Source: Pelodictyon luteolum
Lineage (GTDB): Bacteria; Bacteroidota; Chlorobiia; Chlorobiales; Chlorobiaceae
Length of the DNA: 64,000 nucleotides
Reading direction: 5' to 3'
NCBI RefSeq assembly: GCF_001622165.1
Contig: NZ_LVWG01000017.1
Coordinates: 18,720-82,719 of the forward strand
Shown here: one piece after another, positions 49,285 through 58,776 of the stretch
Numbering within the stretch: position 1 is the first letter of the stretch
Layout: the number at the start of each line of letters is the position of its first letter
Made by a program: the position numbers and the translations under genes
The notes under the pieces: model-generated
What the model was told of the DNA's origin: nothing
Databases searched by the model: none
The model's input: only the letters and a program-made list of their open reading frames with translations

Positions 49285-49410
49285 TGTGGCTGATCTGTGG
49301 ATCATGGCGGCGGCATTGTTAATCGGTTAGGATGAACATACCATGCCGGCCGGAAAGATAATAATGCGGTCGCGTTACAGTCCGGTTAAATCCAGAGGGG
49401 GATTGGAGAA

Positions 49411-50199
49411 CTACTCATTTCGCGCTTCACTGCGACCCATACGACCTGACACGTAACGGATGATTGCGTCGACAGCATCCTCGCGCTCGCAGTCGCAGAA
49501 GACCTGATGCCCTGAACGGCTTAACCAGAGAACCGACTGCAGGGAATCCGGTGTTCCAAGTGAGCTGTTGAGGACCCCGACACTTTCGGGGAGCACCGTG
49601 CTCTCAGTGCGGTTATGAAGGATGAATACAGGGCAATGCACCGCACCGAGCAGCTTCTGGGTCTTTTTGATGAGCCTGAAAAACGAAAGAACCGCATCAG
49701 TAGGGACCCATTCGTAATGACCCCGGCAGGCCGCTCCCTCCGGATCGGCAAAAACGGACTTCAACCCCCACCGCTTGACAATGAGGCTGATCGGCAGAGC
49801 TGCAAAATTTAACGGGCGCCCCGGAGCGAGCACCGAGACCAGACGAATGGCCGTAGCAACAAGAACCAGAGAGTCAACCTTTCCGGGATGACGCACTGCA
49901 AGGTTGAGCGCAAGCAGAGCGCCCATGCTGTGGCCGACGATGATGATGCGGTCCGCCCGGTCTCCGAGCTCCCTGAAGGCCACATCGGCATCATGAAGCC
50001 AGTCCATCCATCCCAACCCTTTCAGGGCAGCGGGCGAAGGTCCGCCATGACCGGCAAGGAGAGGCATGGAAACAGGAATGCCAAGACTCTGGAGTGGGTG
50101 CAGGAGGAGTTCGACACTCTCCCTGGTCGCCGTGAACCCGTGGATAACGAGCACCCCGAAGGGGCTTCGCCCCGCTGTTCCGGCGTTCATGGTTCCCAT
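49411..50199 (-). CDS. Alpha/beta-hydrolase (esterase/monoacylglycerol lipase-like)
   Basis: A 262-residue hydrolase. VLVIHGFTATRESV near residue 17 forms the oxyanion region, and GHSMGALLAL near residue 89 contains the nucleophilic serine. The acid residue, normally Asp in a GRNDPVV-type loop, appears as Glu in HNRTESTVLPES, and the histidine lies in SRSGHQVF near the end. It resembles Est30-type carboxylesterases and monoglyceride lipases; the substrate is unknown. Confidence 0.85.
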   Translation of the reverse strand: MGTMNAGTAGRSPFGVLVIHGFTATRESVELLLHPLQSLGIPVSMPLLAGHGGPSPAALKGLGWMDWLHDADVAFRELGDRADRIIIVGHSMGALLALNLAVRHPGKVDSLVLVATAIRLVSVLAPGRPLNFAALPISLIVKRWGLKSVFADPEGAACRGHYEWVPTDAVLSFFRLIKKTQKLLGAVHCPVFILHNRTESTVLPESVGVLNSSLGTPDSLQSVLWLSRSGHQVFCDCEREDAVDAIIRYVSGRMGRSEARNE

Positions 50200-50401
50200 T
50201 CGGACAGGCTTTGGTTGCGTGGATACTACAAGCGGACCGGCATCCTTCTCCCGAAAGGGTTCAGGAATATACCTTTAAGGGTAATATAATGGGGTAAAGG
50301 GGAATTTCCCGTATATTGAAAAAGACAGACGTACAATCTTCTGCAACCCCCGGAATCCGCCCAAGCTCCCGCCGAGGGCGTCCGGACAGGCACCCTCTCT
50401 G

Positions 50402-50911
50402 ATGAAGTCGAACGCACTGTTTCCCGCATGCATCATCCTCACGCTGACCCTCAGCTCCTGCTCCTCTTCCAGGGGGCCGTTTGTCAGAGAACGTCTGCCG
50501 CGCATTTCACCCGAAGAAGCCTACCGGCAGGGGAAACTGAAGAATACCCCCTACGTCATTGACGGCAGGATCTACGTTCCGATGAGCTATGAACAGGCTG
50601 CAGCATATGAAGAGGTGGGAAGAGCTTCGTGGTACGGACATGAAACCCTCGACAAGAACAACGGGCAGCCTACTGCTTACGGGGAGCCCTTCGATCCTGC
50701 GGAGCCAAGTGCCGCCCACAAGTACCTGCCGCTCCCCTCGGTGGTTAAAGTAACCAACCTTGAGAACAGCCGTTCCATCGTAGTCCGGGTCAATGACCGG
50801 GGACCGTTCGTTGATGACAGAGTGATTGATTTGAGCGCCGAGGCAGCAAAACAGCTGGGCTTCTACCAGCAGGGGACGGTGAAAGTGAGAGTCGAGGTGC
50901 TGAACCGCTGA
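50402..50911 (+). CDS. rlpA: RlpA-like septal/wall lipoprotein (double-psi beta-barrel)
   Basis: A 169-residue lipoprotein with lipobox LSSCSS near residue 20. The double-psi barrel shows GRASWYGHETLD near residue 75, TAYGEPFDP, AAHKYLPLPSVVKVTN and VRVNDRGPFVDDRVIDLS, with the catalytic-type aspartate in NDRGPF. RlpA cleaves peptide-free glycan strands at the septum in Pseudomonas. The C-terminal SPOR domain of long RlpA proteins is missing here, so septal targeting may differ. Confidence 0.9.
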   Translation: MKSNALFPACIILTLTLSSCSSSRGPFVRERLPRISPEEAYRQGKLKNTPYVIDGRIYVPMSYEQAAAYEEVGRASWYGHETLDKNNGQPTAYGEPFDPAEPSAAHKYLPLPSVVKVTNLENSRSIVVRVNDRGPFVDDRVIDLSAEAAKQLGFYQQGTVKVRVEVLNR

Positions 50912-50912
50912 A

Positions 50913-50934
50913 GGGCGGGACTGAACGCCCGCCC
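50913..50934. terminator. GC hairpin between convergent rlpA and transaldolase genes
   Basis: GGGCGGG (50913-50919) and CCCGCCC (50928-50934) pair perfectly around an eight-base loop, two bases after the rlpA stop and 20 bases from the transaldolase stop. No T-tract follows on either strand, so it may be a bidirectional but weak terminator. Confidence 0.4.
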
Positions 50935-50954
50935 ATTCAATCGGCACGATGTCA

Positions 50955-51620
50955 TTACTTTATGACGGCGGCGTCTTCCATGAATTTCTTCAAGCCGGAA
51001 TCGGTCAGCGGGTGGCTTGCCAGCTGGCGGATGACGCTGTACGGGATGGTGGCAATGTCAGCTCCGATGAGGGCCGACTCGACGACATGCTGAGGGTGGC
51101 GGATGCTGGCGACAATCACCTCAGTCATGAGCCCGTAATTGTCGTAGATCTCGACAATCTGCCCGACAAGGGCCATCCCGTCCGTACTGATGTCATCAAG
51201 CCGCCCGACAAAAGGACTGACGTAGCTCGCCCCCGCCTTCGCGGCAAGGAGCGCCTGGTTCGGCGAAAAGACGAGGGTGGCGTTGGTTCGGATACCCTTT
51301 TCCGAAAGACTGCGAATTGCCTTCAGCCCGTCAATGGTGAGGGGGCACTTGACCACCACGTTATGATGGATTGCGGCAAGCTCCTCACCCTCCCGGATCA
51401 TTGACTCAGCCTCAAGCGTGGTCACCTCGGCGCTGACAGGTCCGTCGACAATGTCGCAGATGCGGCTTATGTGGTCCATGAAATCTTTCCGGGTAAAGGA
51501 AAGAGGATCCTCGACGATCTTTGCGATGAGCGAGGGATTGGTGGTCACACCATCAAGCACGCCGAGCGATTCGGCTGCACGGATTTCGTCGAGGTTTGCG
51601 GTATCGATGAAAAATTTCAT
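50955..51620 (-). CDS. tal: Transaldolase, small (TalC/MipB) type
   Basis: A 221-residue TIM-barrel aldolase. The Schiff-base lysine is Lys91 in NVVVKCPLT, with DTANLDEI and DGVTTNPSL at the N-terminus. Glu65 (SAEVTT) and Phe137 (SPFVGR) are the residues typical of true transaldolases, where fructose-6-phosphate aldolases carry Gln and Tyr. It therefore probably exchanges three-carbon units in the non-oxidative pentose phosphate pathway. It is eight bases after the deoxyhypusine-synthase-like gene. Confidence 0.93.
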   Translation of the reverse strand: MKFFIDTANLDEIRAAESLGVLDGVTTNPSLIAKIVEDPLSFTRKDFMDHISRICDIVDGPVSAEVTTLEAESMIREGEELAAIHHNVVVKCPLTIDGLKAIRSLSEKGIRTNATLVFSPNQALLAAKAGASYVSPFVGRLDDISTDGMALVGQIVEIYDNYGLMTEVIVASIRHPQHVVESALIGADIATIPYSVIRQLASHPLTDSGLKKFMEDAAVIK

Positions 51621-51628
51621 GTCTCCTC

Positions 51629-52678
51629 CTAGGCCGTAACCTGCTGGCGGTCAAGCATTTCGTTGAAGTTTTTCGCTTTCCTTCCTTCCCAGCTACGCCG
51701 GTGATAGGCATATCCAGCGATGAGCGGCATGGCGATGGTGGCCTCGGCGAACACCATCTGCTCGAAGACGGTATCAACCTTGCCCCAGGAGCTAGCCTCT
51801 TTGAGGGTCGAGCCGGAAAGTGCTCCGTCACGCTCATCGGCAACGGTGATCTGCACGGCATAGGTGTGCATGGAAACGTCCTCATAGCCAAGGACCTCGG
51901 CTGCGACGACAATGTCCTGAGTGAAGTTCTTCGGTACGCCGCCGCCGATCATGAAGATACCTGTCCGGTCGTTTTCAATCTTGATGCGGGTCAGTTCGCG
52001 GAAATCCTTCACCGAATCGATACTGACATGGCTTCCGGGGTTGTTCCACTGGTGGTGAACCAGCCCGAATCCGGCTGAGCAGTCGGAGAATGCAGGGCAG
52101 AAGATCGGCACTCCCTTTTCATACGCCTTGTAGACGATGGAGTTGCGGTCGTGACCGTTCGCCTCGATATAGCGGGCCATCTCGACGATGAACTCGCGCG
52201 AGGAGTAGGCTCCATGCGCCATGGAATCGGCAATCTTTCCTGTAGTCTCATCGCAGACTCGCAGGTCGTCTTCATCTATGTAGGTGTCATAGATACGATC
52301 AACATGCATATCGCGAAGGATGGCATCATCAATGAAGGGGGTTCCCTTGTAGTGCCGGAATCCGAGGGCTTCGAAGAAATCCTGGTCAACGATGTTTGCG
52401 CCGGTGGAAACAATCGCATCCACCATATTGTTGTCGATCATGTCGATGATGACCTGCTTCAGGCCGGAGCTGATGAGCGAACCTGCAAGCGTAAGGATGA
52501 CGGCGCACTCATGATCTTTCTGCATACGGTCGACGATTGATGCCGCGCGTGCAAGATTGCGTGCCTGAAAAGCCGTATCGGCCATCTGGTCGATGAGCGG
52601 TACAATGTTCGTCTCTTTGATGTCAATGTGCTTTACCTGTTCGGAAAGCAGTTCCTTTTTAGTGATAGCCGATGCCAT
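51629..52678 (-). CDS. Deoxyhypusine synthase-like protein
   Basis: A 349-residue member of the deoxyhypusine synthase family. It has NAD-binding-fold signatures ([15 protein letters not shown] near residue 65, [11 protein letters not shown] near residue 92), [13 protein letters not shown] near residue 240, and Lys300 in SSWGK, the position of the catalytic lysine of eukaryotic DHS. Bacteria have no eIF5A, so the substrate must differ; some bacterial DHS-like enzymes make homospermidine or related polyamines, which is a plausible role here. Co-transcribed with transaldolase. Confidence 0.88.
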   Translation of the reverse strand: MASAITKKELLSEQVKHIDIKETNIVPLIDQMADTAFQARNLARAASIVDRMQKDHECAVILTLAGSLISSGLKQVIIDMIDNNMVDAIVSTGANIVDQDFFEALGFRHYKGTPFIDDAILRDMHVDRIYDTYIDEDDLRVCDETTGKIADSMAHGAYSSREFIVEMARYIEANGHDRNSIVYKAYEKGVPIFCPAFSDCSAGFGLVHHQWNNPGSHVSIDSVKDFRELTRIKIENDRTGIFMIGGGVPKNFTQDIVVAAEVLGYEDVSMHTYAVQITVADERDGALSGSTLKEASSWGKVDTVFEQMVFAEATIAMPLIAGYAYHRRSWEGRKAKNFNEMLDRQQVTA

Positions 52679-52730
52679 GGCGGACTCCCTTGCCTGTTGT
52701 TCTGTGAAATTAAAGATCTAAATAAAAAAA

Positions 52731-52832
52731 GGAGAGCAAGCTGACTATATCACACACCTGAATTGCCGGATGCTGCTTCCTTCCGGATCTGACATGGTTG
52801 GGCAACCAAGTGTTGTATAGGACTTACTCTCC
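52731..52832 (-). ncRNA. ffs: Signal recognition particle RNA, small bacterial type (4.5S)
   Basis: On the minus strand, about 102 bases fold end to end: GGAGAG at the 5' end pairs with CTCTCC at the 3' end. The centre contains the conserved SRP helix 8, with GTCAGATCCGGAAGGAAGCA carrying the GGAA tetraloop and the asymmetric loop bound by Ffh. Seven T residues follow the 3' end and complete an intrinsic terminator. A frame overlapping this region is spurious. Confidence 0.92.
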
Positions 52833-53032
52833 AATAATAGAGGTTTTCGACACCTTCTTCTGTGAACAGAATGCAACAAAAGGAAATCGAAACAAGTTGC
52901 ATAATATAGTGCTGCGGGCTCAAAAAACAAACATAGCCCTTTTATCTTTATTGGAACTGTTATAACTTCTTTGAATTTCACCACCAAGCCTCCTCGAGGC
53001 GCACTGCCGCCCGTCGCGGCAACATTCATTTT
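52833..53032. other. AT-rich divergent intergenic region between SRP RNA and trpS
   Basis: These 200 bases hold no frame I would support. Both flanking genes are transcribed away from it, so it should contain two promoters. TATTAT just before the SRP RNA and TATAAC at 52961-52966 before trpS are candidate -10 boxes, but neither has a good -35 partner. No tRNA or riboswitch fold was seen. Confidence 0.5.
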
Positions 53033-54061
53033 ATGGGAACACAAAGGATTTTGAGCGGGATGCGGCCGACCGGAAAGCTGCACCTCGGCCACTACACGGG
53101 AGCGCTTGAAAACTGGATTGAACAGCAGAACCTCATGGCCCCTGACGGCTCAAGGCTCTATGAGACCTGCTTCCTCATCGCCGACTACCACAGCCTGACC
53201 ACTTCGCTCGACACCAGCGAGATCTACAGCCACACCATCGACATGCTCACCGACTGGCTCGCGGCAGGCGTTGATCCGGAAAAAAGCCCGGTCTTCCGTC
53301 AATCGCAGGTCAAAGAGCATGCTGAGCTCTTCCTTATCTTCTCGATGCTCATCACCTCGGCCCGCCTGGAGCGGAACCCGACCCTGAAGGAGCAGGTCCG
53401 CGACCTGCAGATGGAATCACTCACTTACGGGCACCTCGGCTATCCGGTACTGCAGGCCGCCGACATCCTCCTCTACAAGGGGAGCGTCGTTCCCGTCGGA
53501 GAAGACCAGATTCCGCATGTCGAGATTACCAGAGAGATTGCCAGAAAATTCAACAACCACTACCCGCATCCCACGAAAGGCGAGGTATTTCTGGAGCCTG
53601 AGCCGAAAATCACTAAATTCTCGCGCCTCGTCGGTCTCGACGGCAGGGCGAAGATGTCAAAGTCGCTCGGAAACACCATCCTGCTTTCGGACGGACCCGA
53701 AGAGGTCCAGAAAAAGATGCGCAACGCCGTGACCGACACACAGAAGCAGAGAAAGAACGATCCCGGACGCCCTGAAGTATGCTCCGTCTTCAGTTATCAC
53801 AGCCGCTTCAGCAGCCCCGAACTGCTCTGCAGCATCGAAGCGGACTGCCGCTCGGGAGCGCTCGGCTGCGTCGACTGCAAGCGGATGTGCGCCACAGCCA
53901 TCTCCGAAGAGCTCGCCCCGATTCTCGAAAGGAGGAAACAGTATGAAGCAGACCCTGTGCTCGTGCGATCGATCCTGCTTGAAGGGGAAAATAAAGCGCG
54001 GGCTATAGCCAAAGAAACCATGCAGGAGGTCCGCGCTGCAATGCAACTTGGAGAACAGTGA
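53033..54061 (+). CDS. trpS: Tryptophanyl-tRNA synthetase
   Basis: A 342-residue class I synthetase. The HIGH-type motif is GKLHLGHYTGAL near residue 15, and KMSKSLGNTI near residue 205 matches KMSKS. GEDQIPHVEITREIA near residue 155 is the conserved tryptophan-pocket region. It charges tRNA-Trp. Its TGA shares one base with the ATG of the downstream HAD gene, so the two are probably coupled. Confidence 0.96.
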   Translation: MGTQRILSGMRPTGKLHLGHYTGALENWIEQQNLMAPDGSRLYETCFLIADYHSLTTSLDTSEIYSHTIDMLTDWLAAGVDPEKSPVFRQSQVKEHAELFLIFSMLITSARLERNPTLKEQVRDLQMESLTYGHLGYPVLQAADILLYKGSVVPVGEDQIPHVEITREIARKFNNHYPHPTKGEVFLEPEPKITKFSRLVGLDGRAKMSKSLGNTILLSDGPEEVQKKMRNAVTDTQKQRKNDPGRPEVCSVFSYHSRFSSPELLCSIEADCRSGALGCVDCKRMCATAISEELAPILERRKQYEADPVLVRSILLEGENKARAIAKETMQEVRAAMQLGEQ

Positions 54062-54762
54062 TGCCGCACATTACCACACAGGCCTTCATTTTCGACATGG
54101 ACGGCGTCCTGACAGACAACATGCACCATCATGCCGAATCCTGGGTGCAGCTGTTCCGCGACTACGGTCTCGAGGGAATGGACGCACAGCGCTATCTGGT
54201 GGAAACCGCCGGCATGAAAGGCCATGACGTACTCCGATATTTTCTTGATCCAGCCATCAGTGCCGAGGAAGCTGAAAAACTCACCGAGCTGAAGGACTTT
54301 CTCTACCGCGTCATGTCGCGTGACCTTATAGCGCCGATGGAGGGCCTGCTCGGGTTTCTTGATACCGCCCGCAGCCATGGCATCAAACTGGCCATCGGAA
54401 CCGGTGCAGGGCCCAAGAACATTGCCTTCGTACTCCGCCTGCTCGGACTGGAAAACGCATTCAGCGCCATCGTATGCGCTGATGATGTTCCCCACGGCAA
54501 ACCCGCTCCGGACATCTTTCTGCGCGCGGCAGAACTTGTCGGCGCCCATCCCTCGTCCTGCGTTGTTTTCGAAGATGCACTACCCGGGCTTGAGGCCGCA
54601 AAAAGCGCCGGCATGGCTGCCGTCGGCGTCACAACAACAAACAGCGCCACTGAACTTGCCGGGTTTGACAATGTGGTCCGGGTCATCGACGACTTCACCG
54701 GCCTCGATCCCCTGACGCTCCTGCCTCTCCCTGGCGACCGGCATCAATCGAATCCAGCTTAA
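54061..54762 (+). CDS. HAD-superfamily phosphatase/phosphoglucomutase-like
   Basis: A 233-residue HAD hydrolase. Motif [13 protein letters not shown] is complete (nucleophile and acid Asp), motif II lies in LAIGTGAG, the lysine in HGKPAPDIF, and motif III in [15 protein letters not shown] helical cap domain follows motif I, as in beta-phosphoglucomutase and phosphoglycolate phosphatase; the substrate is unknown. An in-frame GTG one codon earlier overlaps the trpS stop. It is eight bases before argS. Confidence 0.88.
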   Translation: MPHITTQAFIFDMDGVLTDNMHHHAESWVQLFRDYGLEGMDAQRYLVETAGMKGHDVLRYFLDPAISAEEAEKLTELKDFLYRVMSRDLIAPMEGLLGFLDTARSHGIKLAIGTGAGPKNIAFVLRLLGLENAFSAIVCADDVPHGKPAPDIFLRAAELVGAHPSSCVVFEDALPGLEAAKSAGMAAVGVTTTNSATELAGFDNVVRVIDDFTGLDPLTLLPLPGDRHQSNPA

Positions 54763-54770
54763 CACCAGCG

Positions 54771-56429
54771 ATGCACTCATTCCTTGTAGCAGAGATCCAA
54801 AAAGCCCTCCGCTCGGCCTCAGTAACGACCGGCCAGTCGATCATCATCGAAAAACCCACTTCGCCGAAATTCGGCGACTACGCCACCAACATTGCCTTTC
54901 TTGCGGCAAAGGAGCTGAAGCGCAACCCCCGCCAGCTGGCCGAAGAGCTAACCGGGCACTTCGGCTTTCCGGAAGGAACGGTTACAAAAATCGAGGTAGC
55001 CGGACCAGGGTTCATCAACTTTTTCATGGAACCGGCGTTCATCATGCAGTCAGCTGAAAGGGTTTTCAGGGATGGCGTGGAATACGGCAAGGGAAGTGAA
55101 GGTGCAGGAAAGACCGCCATCGTTGAATACGTAAGCGCAAACCCTACCGGACCACTCACCATCGGGCGCGGACGCGGCGGGGTTCTCGGAGACTGCATTG
55201 CCAATCTGGCAGAGGCACAGGGATACAGGGTAAACCGAGAATACTATTTCAACGATGCCGGCCGGCAGATGCAGATTCTCGGCGAATCGGTACGTTACCG
55301 CTATTTGGAACTATGCGGCAGGAGCGTTGACTTCCCGGACACCCATTACAAGGGCCTCTATATCGGGGAGATTGCCGAAAAGATCTACAGCGAGCACGGT
55401 GAAGGGCTGCTTCAGGATGAGTCCATCGAACCGTTTCGCAGCGAGGCAGAATCGATCATCTTCAGCTCGATACAGAAAACGCTCGGAAGACTCGGCATTG
55501 TTCATGATTCATTCTTCAACGAGCACACCCTTTACACCGCGGACCAGAACGGCATATCGCCCAACCAGCAAGTGATTGACCGCCTGAGGGAGAACGGTTT
55601 CATCGGGCAGTACGACGGAGCGACCTGGTTCCTCACGACGAAGCTCGGCCAGGAGAAAGACAAGGTACTCATCAAATCTTCAGGAGAACCAAGCTACCGC
55701 CTCCCGGACATCGCCTACCACCTCACCAAGTATGCCCGTGGCTTTGACATGATCATCAACGTTTTCGGTGCGGATCATATTGACGAATACCCGGACGTGC
55801 TCGAGGCGCTGAAGATCCTCGGCCACGACACCACGAAAGTAAGAATCGCCATCAACCAGTTCGTCACGACGACAGTGAACGGCGAGACCGTCAAAATGTC
55901 AACCCGCAAAGGCAATGCCGACCTGCTCGACGACCTCATCGATGACGTCGGCCCTGACGCCACACGCCTCTTCTTCATCATGCGGAGCAAAGACTCGCAC
56001 CTGAACTTTGACGTTGATTTGGCAAAGAAGCAGTCAAAGGACAATCCGGTATTCTATTTCCATTACGCTCATGCCAGAATCTGCAGCCTCCTCCGGCTGG
56101 CATGGAGTGAAATAGGCTTTGATGCTGCGAAACTTCCTGAGCACGGCATTCTGATGCGTCTCAGGGCCCCCGAAGAGCTGCAGCTTGCATTCGGCATTCT
56201 GGACTTCGGGGATGTGTCCCGTTCGGCGTTCAGGATGCTCGAGCCCCAGAAGATGGTTGACTACATGCACGCAATCGCCGAACTCTTTCACCGATTCTAC
56301 CAGGAATGTCCGATCCTGAAGGCCGAACCGGAAATTGCCGAGGCAAGGCTCTTTCTCGCGGTTGCGGTACGCCAGGTGCTCCAGAATGGTTTCAGGATCC
56401 TTGGAATCTCTGCACCGGAATCCATGTAG
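54771..56429 (+). CDS. argS: Arginyl-tRNA synthetase
   Basis: A 552-residue class I synthetase of the ArgRS type: an N-terminal additional domain, [16 protein letters not shown] at residues 122-137 as the active-site loop, [29 protein letters not shown] near residue 380 as the KMSKS equivalent, and a C-terminal DALR anticodon domain. The HIGH motif reads TIGR (130-133), so both histidines are replaced. This was confirmed in the DNA (ACC ATC GGG CGC). All other parts look intact and it is the only argS in the window. Confidence 0.93.
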   Translation: MHSFLVAEIQKALRSASVTTGQSIIIEKPTSPKFGDYATNIAFLAAKELKRNPRQLAEELTGHFGFPEGTVTKIEVAGPGFINFFMEPAFIMQSAERVFRDGVEYGKGSEGAGKTAIVEYVSANPTGPLTIGRGRGGVLGDCIANLAEAQGYRVNREYYFNDAGRQMQILGESVRYRYLELCGRSVDFPDTHYKGLYIGEIAEKIYSEHGEGLLQDESIEPFRSEAESIIFSSIQKTLGRLGIVHDSFFNEHTLYTADQNGISPNQQVIDRLRENGFIGQYDGATWFLTTKLGQEKDKVLIKSSGEPSYRLPDIAYHLTKYARGFDMIINVFGADHIDEYPDVLEALKILGHDTTKVRIAINQFVTTTVNGETVKMSTRKGNADLLDDLIDDVGPDATRLFFIMRSKDSHLNFDVDLAKKQSKDNPVFYFHYAHARICSLLRLAWSEIGFDAAKLPEHGILMRLRAPEELQLAFGILDFGDVSRSAFRMLEPQKMVDYMHAIAELFHRFYQECPILKAEPEIAEARLFLAVAVRQVLQNGFRILGISAPESM

Positions 56430-56434
56430 TTGCC

Positions 56435-56456
56435 GGCGTAGCAGGGAGGCTACGCC
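56435..56456. terminator. Hairpin between convergent argS and nadD
   Basis: GGCGTAGC (56435-56442) and GCTACGCC (56449-56456) form a perfect eight-base stem with a six-base loop. It overlaps the nadD stop codon and lies six bases past the argS stop. There is no T-tract, so function as a terminator is uncertain. Confidence 0.4.
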
Positions 56457-57034
56457 CCCCTGTATAGCCCTTCGGAAAGGATGTACTGCATGACAGACTC
56501 CGGAACAATCCCACGCAGCGACTTACCGGCCGCGGCAAGCTCCCGCACCATGGTTGAGGATACCGGGGCCTCGAATGCTATGCATCGCACCCTGCTGTCC
56601 TCAGCAAGCATATCAGGCCCTGCATCTCCTCTGCGCCTGAACACAGCCACATCGGCAAGGGCAAATATGCCCTCTGGATCCCTCCATCGCGGAAAGTCCA
56701 GATAACTGTCCTCTCCGATGAGGAGAGTCAGGTGGGCATCGGGATAAGAGGAGCGGATATGGCGGAGCAAATCGACGGTATAGGATGGGGTCTGCTGCTG
56801 CAGCTCCCAACCGCTCACATCTGAGTCCATGCCTGTCCGGTTGACTTCAAGGGAAAGCAGTTCCGCCATGGCTAACCGCTGCCGGTCGGAAGCGCCGCAC
56901 GTGGACTTAAGCGGATTGTTTGAAACGGAAATCAGGATTCGGTCGGCAGGAAGAAGCTCTCTGGCAAACAGCGCAAGAGCAAGATGACCGTTATGCGGCG
57001 GGTCAAAGGTCCCGCCGAATACTGCAAGGTGCAC
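56450..57034 (-). CDS. nadD: Nicotinate-nucleotide adenylyltransferase
   Basis: A 194-residue nucleotidyltransferase of NAD synthesis. FGGTFDPPHNGHLALA near the N-terminus holds the ATP-binding HxGH, and ISVSNNPLKS and LIGEDSYLDFPRW are typical NadD motifs. The start is a GTG at 57032-57034 with GGGGAG four to five bases upstream; no suitable ATG exists. It lies 11 bases after bamD. Confidence 0.94.
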   Translation of the reverse strand: MHLAVFGGTFDPPHNGHLALALFARELLPADRILISVSNNPLKSTCGASDRQRLAMAELLSLEVNRTGMDSDVSGWELQQQTPSYTVDLLRHIRSSYPDAHLTLLIGEDSYLDFPRWRDPEGIFALADVAVFRRRGDAGPDMLAEDSRVRCIAFEAPVSSTMVRELAAAGKSLRGIVPESVMQYILSEGLYRGA

Positions 57035-57045
57035 AAGGCTCCCCG

Positions 57046-57966
57046 TCAGGAATTGCTGAAGTTCTGCATGATCACCTCACGCGTACCCTTCATCTCTTCA
57101 AGATCCTCGGGATAACTCTGAAGATAGGCATCGAGCGCGCGCTGAGCATCGAACCACTTGCCGCGCTTCACAAGAACGTCGACAAGCCCGGCCTGGGCTT
57201 TTTTCATCCAGGGGGTGTCACCGTAGTTTCGCACCACTTTCTCGAAGTAGATTGCAGCCGCTTTGTACTTTTTAAGCTTCACATACTGTGTGGCAATGGA
57301 GTACGTTGCAGCACCGAGCTTGTTGTGCAGAACCGGAATCGCAGCAGATGCGTGTTTAACGCTGTCCTGACGGGCCATGGCAAGCTTTGCTGCCTCATAT
57401 CCACGCTGATAGGAGGCACTGGACGGGTCGATCTTCAGAAGCTCGCTGTACGTATCGAGATCGCGCGCACTCGAAGCGGGATCCTTTACTCCGTATTCAG
57501 CCAGATACTCTGAATAAGCCCCTATGGCCTTCCGGGTATATTCCTGGTCAAGTTCGTATCCGGGAGAGAGCTGCTCATAAGACTTGGCCAGCATATAGCG
57601 AGAAGCCTCCCGGTAGGGAGATGAGGGGACCTGCTGCAGAAGCCGATCATACATGTCGGATGAAAGCAGGTACTGCTCAGATGCATAGTAGGACTGTGCG
57701 AGAAGAAAGAGTACATCATCCTCAAGCGGAGTTGCCCGGGAGGCGAACAGCTGTGGCTCAAGCGCCGCTGCCGCATTCTCGTATTCCTTTTTCTCGTAGA
57801 GTTCGGCTGCCTTCTTGTAGGCAACGCTTACCTGCTCCTCTGCGCTCATCTGCGGCCGGCTGGATGAGCACGATGCAAGCGCAAGTGTGCCTGCGACCAG
57901 GAAGAAAACAGATAGAGTACGGATGCTTGAAAGAAATGTAGCCTGCGGGATTCTCTTGACCGCCAT
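57046..57966 (-). CDS. bamD: Outer membrane assembly lipoprotein BamD
   Basis: A 306-residue lipoprotein: signal peptide with lipobox LASCSS near residue 32, then TPR repeats from about residue 45 to 285 (AYKKAAELYEKKEYENAA, AQSYYASEQYLLSSDMY, ATQYVKLKKYKAAAIYFEK). The repeat spacing and final IMQNF fit BamD/YfiO, the essential partner of BamA for outer-membrane protein insertion. The ATG at 57964-57966 gives a normal signal; an earlier one adds six residues. It is the gene downstream of tRNA-Ala on the same strand. Confidence 0.82.
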   Translation of the reverse strand: MAVKRIPQATFLSSIRTLSVFFLVAGTLALASCSSSRPQMSAEEQVSVAYKKAAELYEKKEYENAAAALEPQLFASRATPLEDDVLFLLAQSYYASEQYLLSSDMYDRLLQQVPSSPYREASRYMLAKSYEQLSPGYELDQEYTRKAIGAYSEYLAEYGVKDPASSARDLDTYSELLKIDPSSASYQRGYEAAKLAMARQDSVKHASAAIPVLHNKLGAATYSIATQYVKLKKYKAAAIYFEKVVRNYGDTPWMKKAQAGLVDVLVKRGKWFDAQRALDAYLQSYPEDLEEMKGTREVIMQNFSNS

Positions 57967-58036
57967 AGTGACTCCGTTATGCAATTGTGTCCGGAACAGG
58001 GTCCCGTGTCATTGTAAAAGTATGCAGGGCTGGATG

Positions 58037-58109
58037 TGGAGCTTAGGGGAGTCGAACCCCTGACCTTCTCATTGCGAACGAGACGCTCTACCAACTGAGC
58101 TAAAGCCCC
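58037..58109 (-). tRNA. tRNA-Ala (anticodon CGC)
   Basis: A 73-base cloverleaf on the minus strand: acceptor GGGGCTT with AAGCTCC, D arm GCTC/GAGC, anticodon stem TCTCG/TGAGA with loop TTCGCAA, and T arm AGGGG/CCCCT around TTCGACT. The anticodon CGC reads GCG, and the G3-U70 wobble pair, the main alanine identity element, is present. CCA is not encoded. Confidence 0.95.
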
Positions 58110-58135
58110 GGAACGGCGCCGGATGGCGCCTTCAT

Positions 58136-58167
58136 AAAAAGCCAACAGCCTGCACTAGGCAGGCTGT
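58136..58167 (-). terminator. Terminator after atpH
   Basis: ACAGCCTGC (58145-58153) and GCAGGCTGT (58159-58167) form a nine-base stem with a five-base loop. On the minus strand it is followed by TGGC and five T residues (58136-58140). It ends the atp operon 50 bases after atpH and before tRNA-Ala. Confidence 0.65.
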
Positions 58168-58217
58168 GAATGCGTATCCCGCCTGCTGCGGCTTCCCGGG
58201 GACCCCCCCGGGCTGTC

Positions 58218-58763
58218 TCAGGCCTCTTCGTTCGAAAGGGTCCGGCGGAGCAACTGCAGCTGATGGCGGATGCTACCGTCAAGAATCGTATCTCCGATCT
58301 TGACAGATACTCCGCCGATAAGTTCAGCATCAAGAGCCATGCGGGCCCTGATCTTCTTGCCGGTGTATGCGGCAAGTCCGTTGGCCAGTTCTTTTGCCTG
58401 CTCCCCGCTGAGCTCCGTCGCGCTGGTCACATCCACGTTGACCACTCCGTTCTTCTCATCGAGCAGCACCTTGAATTCAGAAGCTATCCCGCGCAGAATT
58501 CCTGCACGCTTCTTCCGTGCGATAAGCGACAGGAAACGCATCATCCTGTCTCCGACCCGTCCACGGAAAATCTCTTCGAGTATATGTGTCTTGCGGTCGC
58601 CATTGATCAGCGGGCTTGCAAGCACGCGGACCAGGTCGCGGGATCCGGCAAGGGTTTCGCCGATCATATCCATCTCAGCCGTCACTTCCTCGAGGAAACC
58701 TCCCTCGTCTGCGGCGCTAAGAAGGGCATATGCGTATCGGCGGCTTGCAATTACACTTGACAT
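58218..58763 (-). CDS. atpH: ATP synthase F1 delta subunit
   Basis: A 181-residue OSCP/delta protein with the N-terminal IASRRYAYALLSAADEGG pattern, a helical first domain and the C-terminal IGDTILDGSIRHQLQLLRR (read as GDTILDGSIRHQL) signature near residue 160. It joins the peripheral stalk to the F1 head. It is the last gene of this atp cluster, followed by a terminator; atpA and atpG do not follow, unlike in most bacteria. Confidence 0.93.
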   Translation of the reverse strand: MSSVIASRRYAYALLSAADEGGFLEEVTAEMDMIGETLAGSRDLVRVLASPLINGDRKTHILEEIFRGRVGDRMMRFLSLIARKKRAGILRGIASEFKVLLDEKNGVVNVDVTSATELSGEQAKELANGLAAYTGKKIRARMALDAELIGGVSVKIGDTILDGSIRHQLQLLRRTLSNEEA

Positions 58764-58776
58764 TTCAGGCCCGTTT

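Noticed and set aside
52745..53092. Minus-strand frame of 115 codons between the deoxyhypusine-synthase-like gene and trpS
   Set aside because: It runs through the SRP RNA gene and into trpS; its peptide has no homology signal and the RNA fold explains the sequence.
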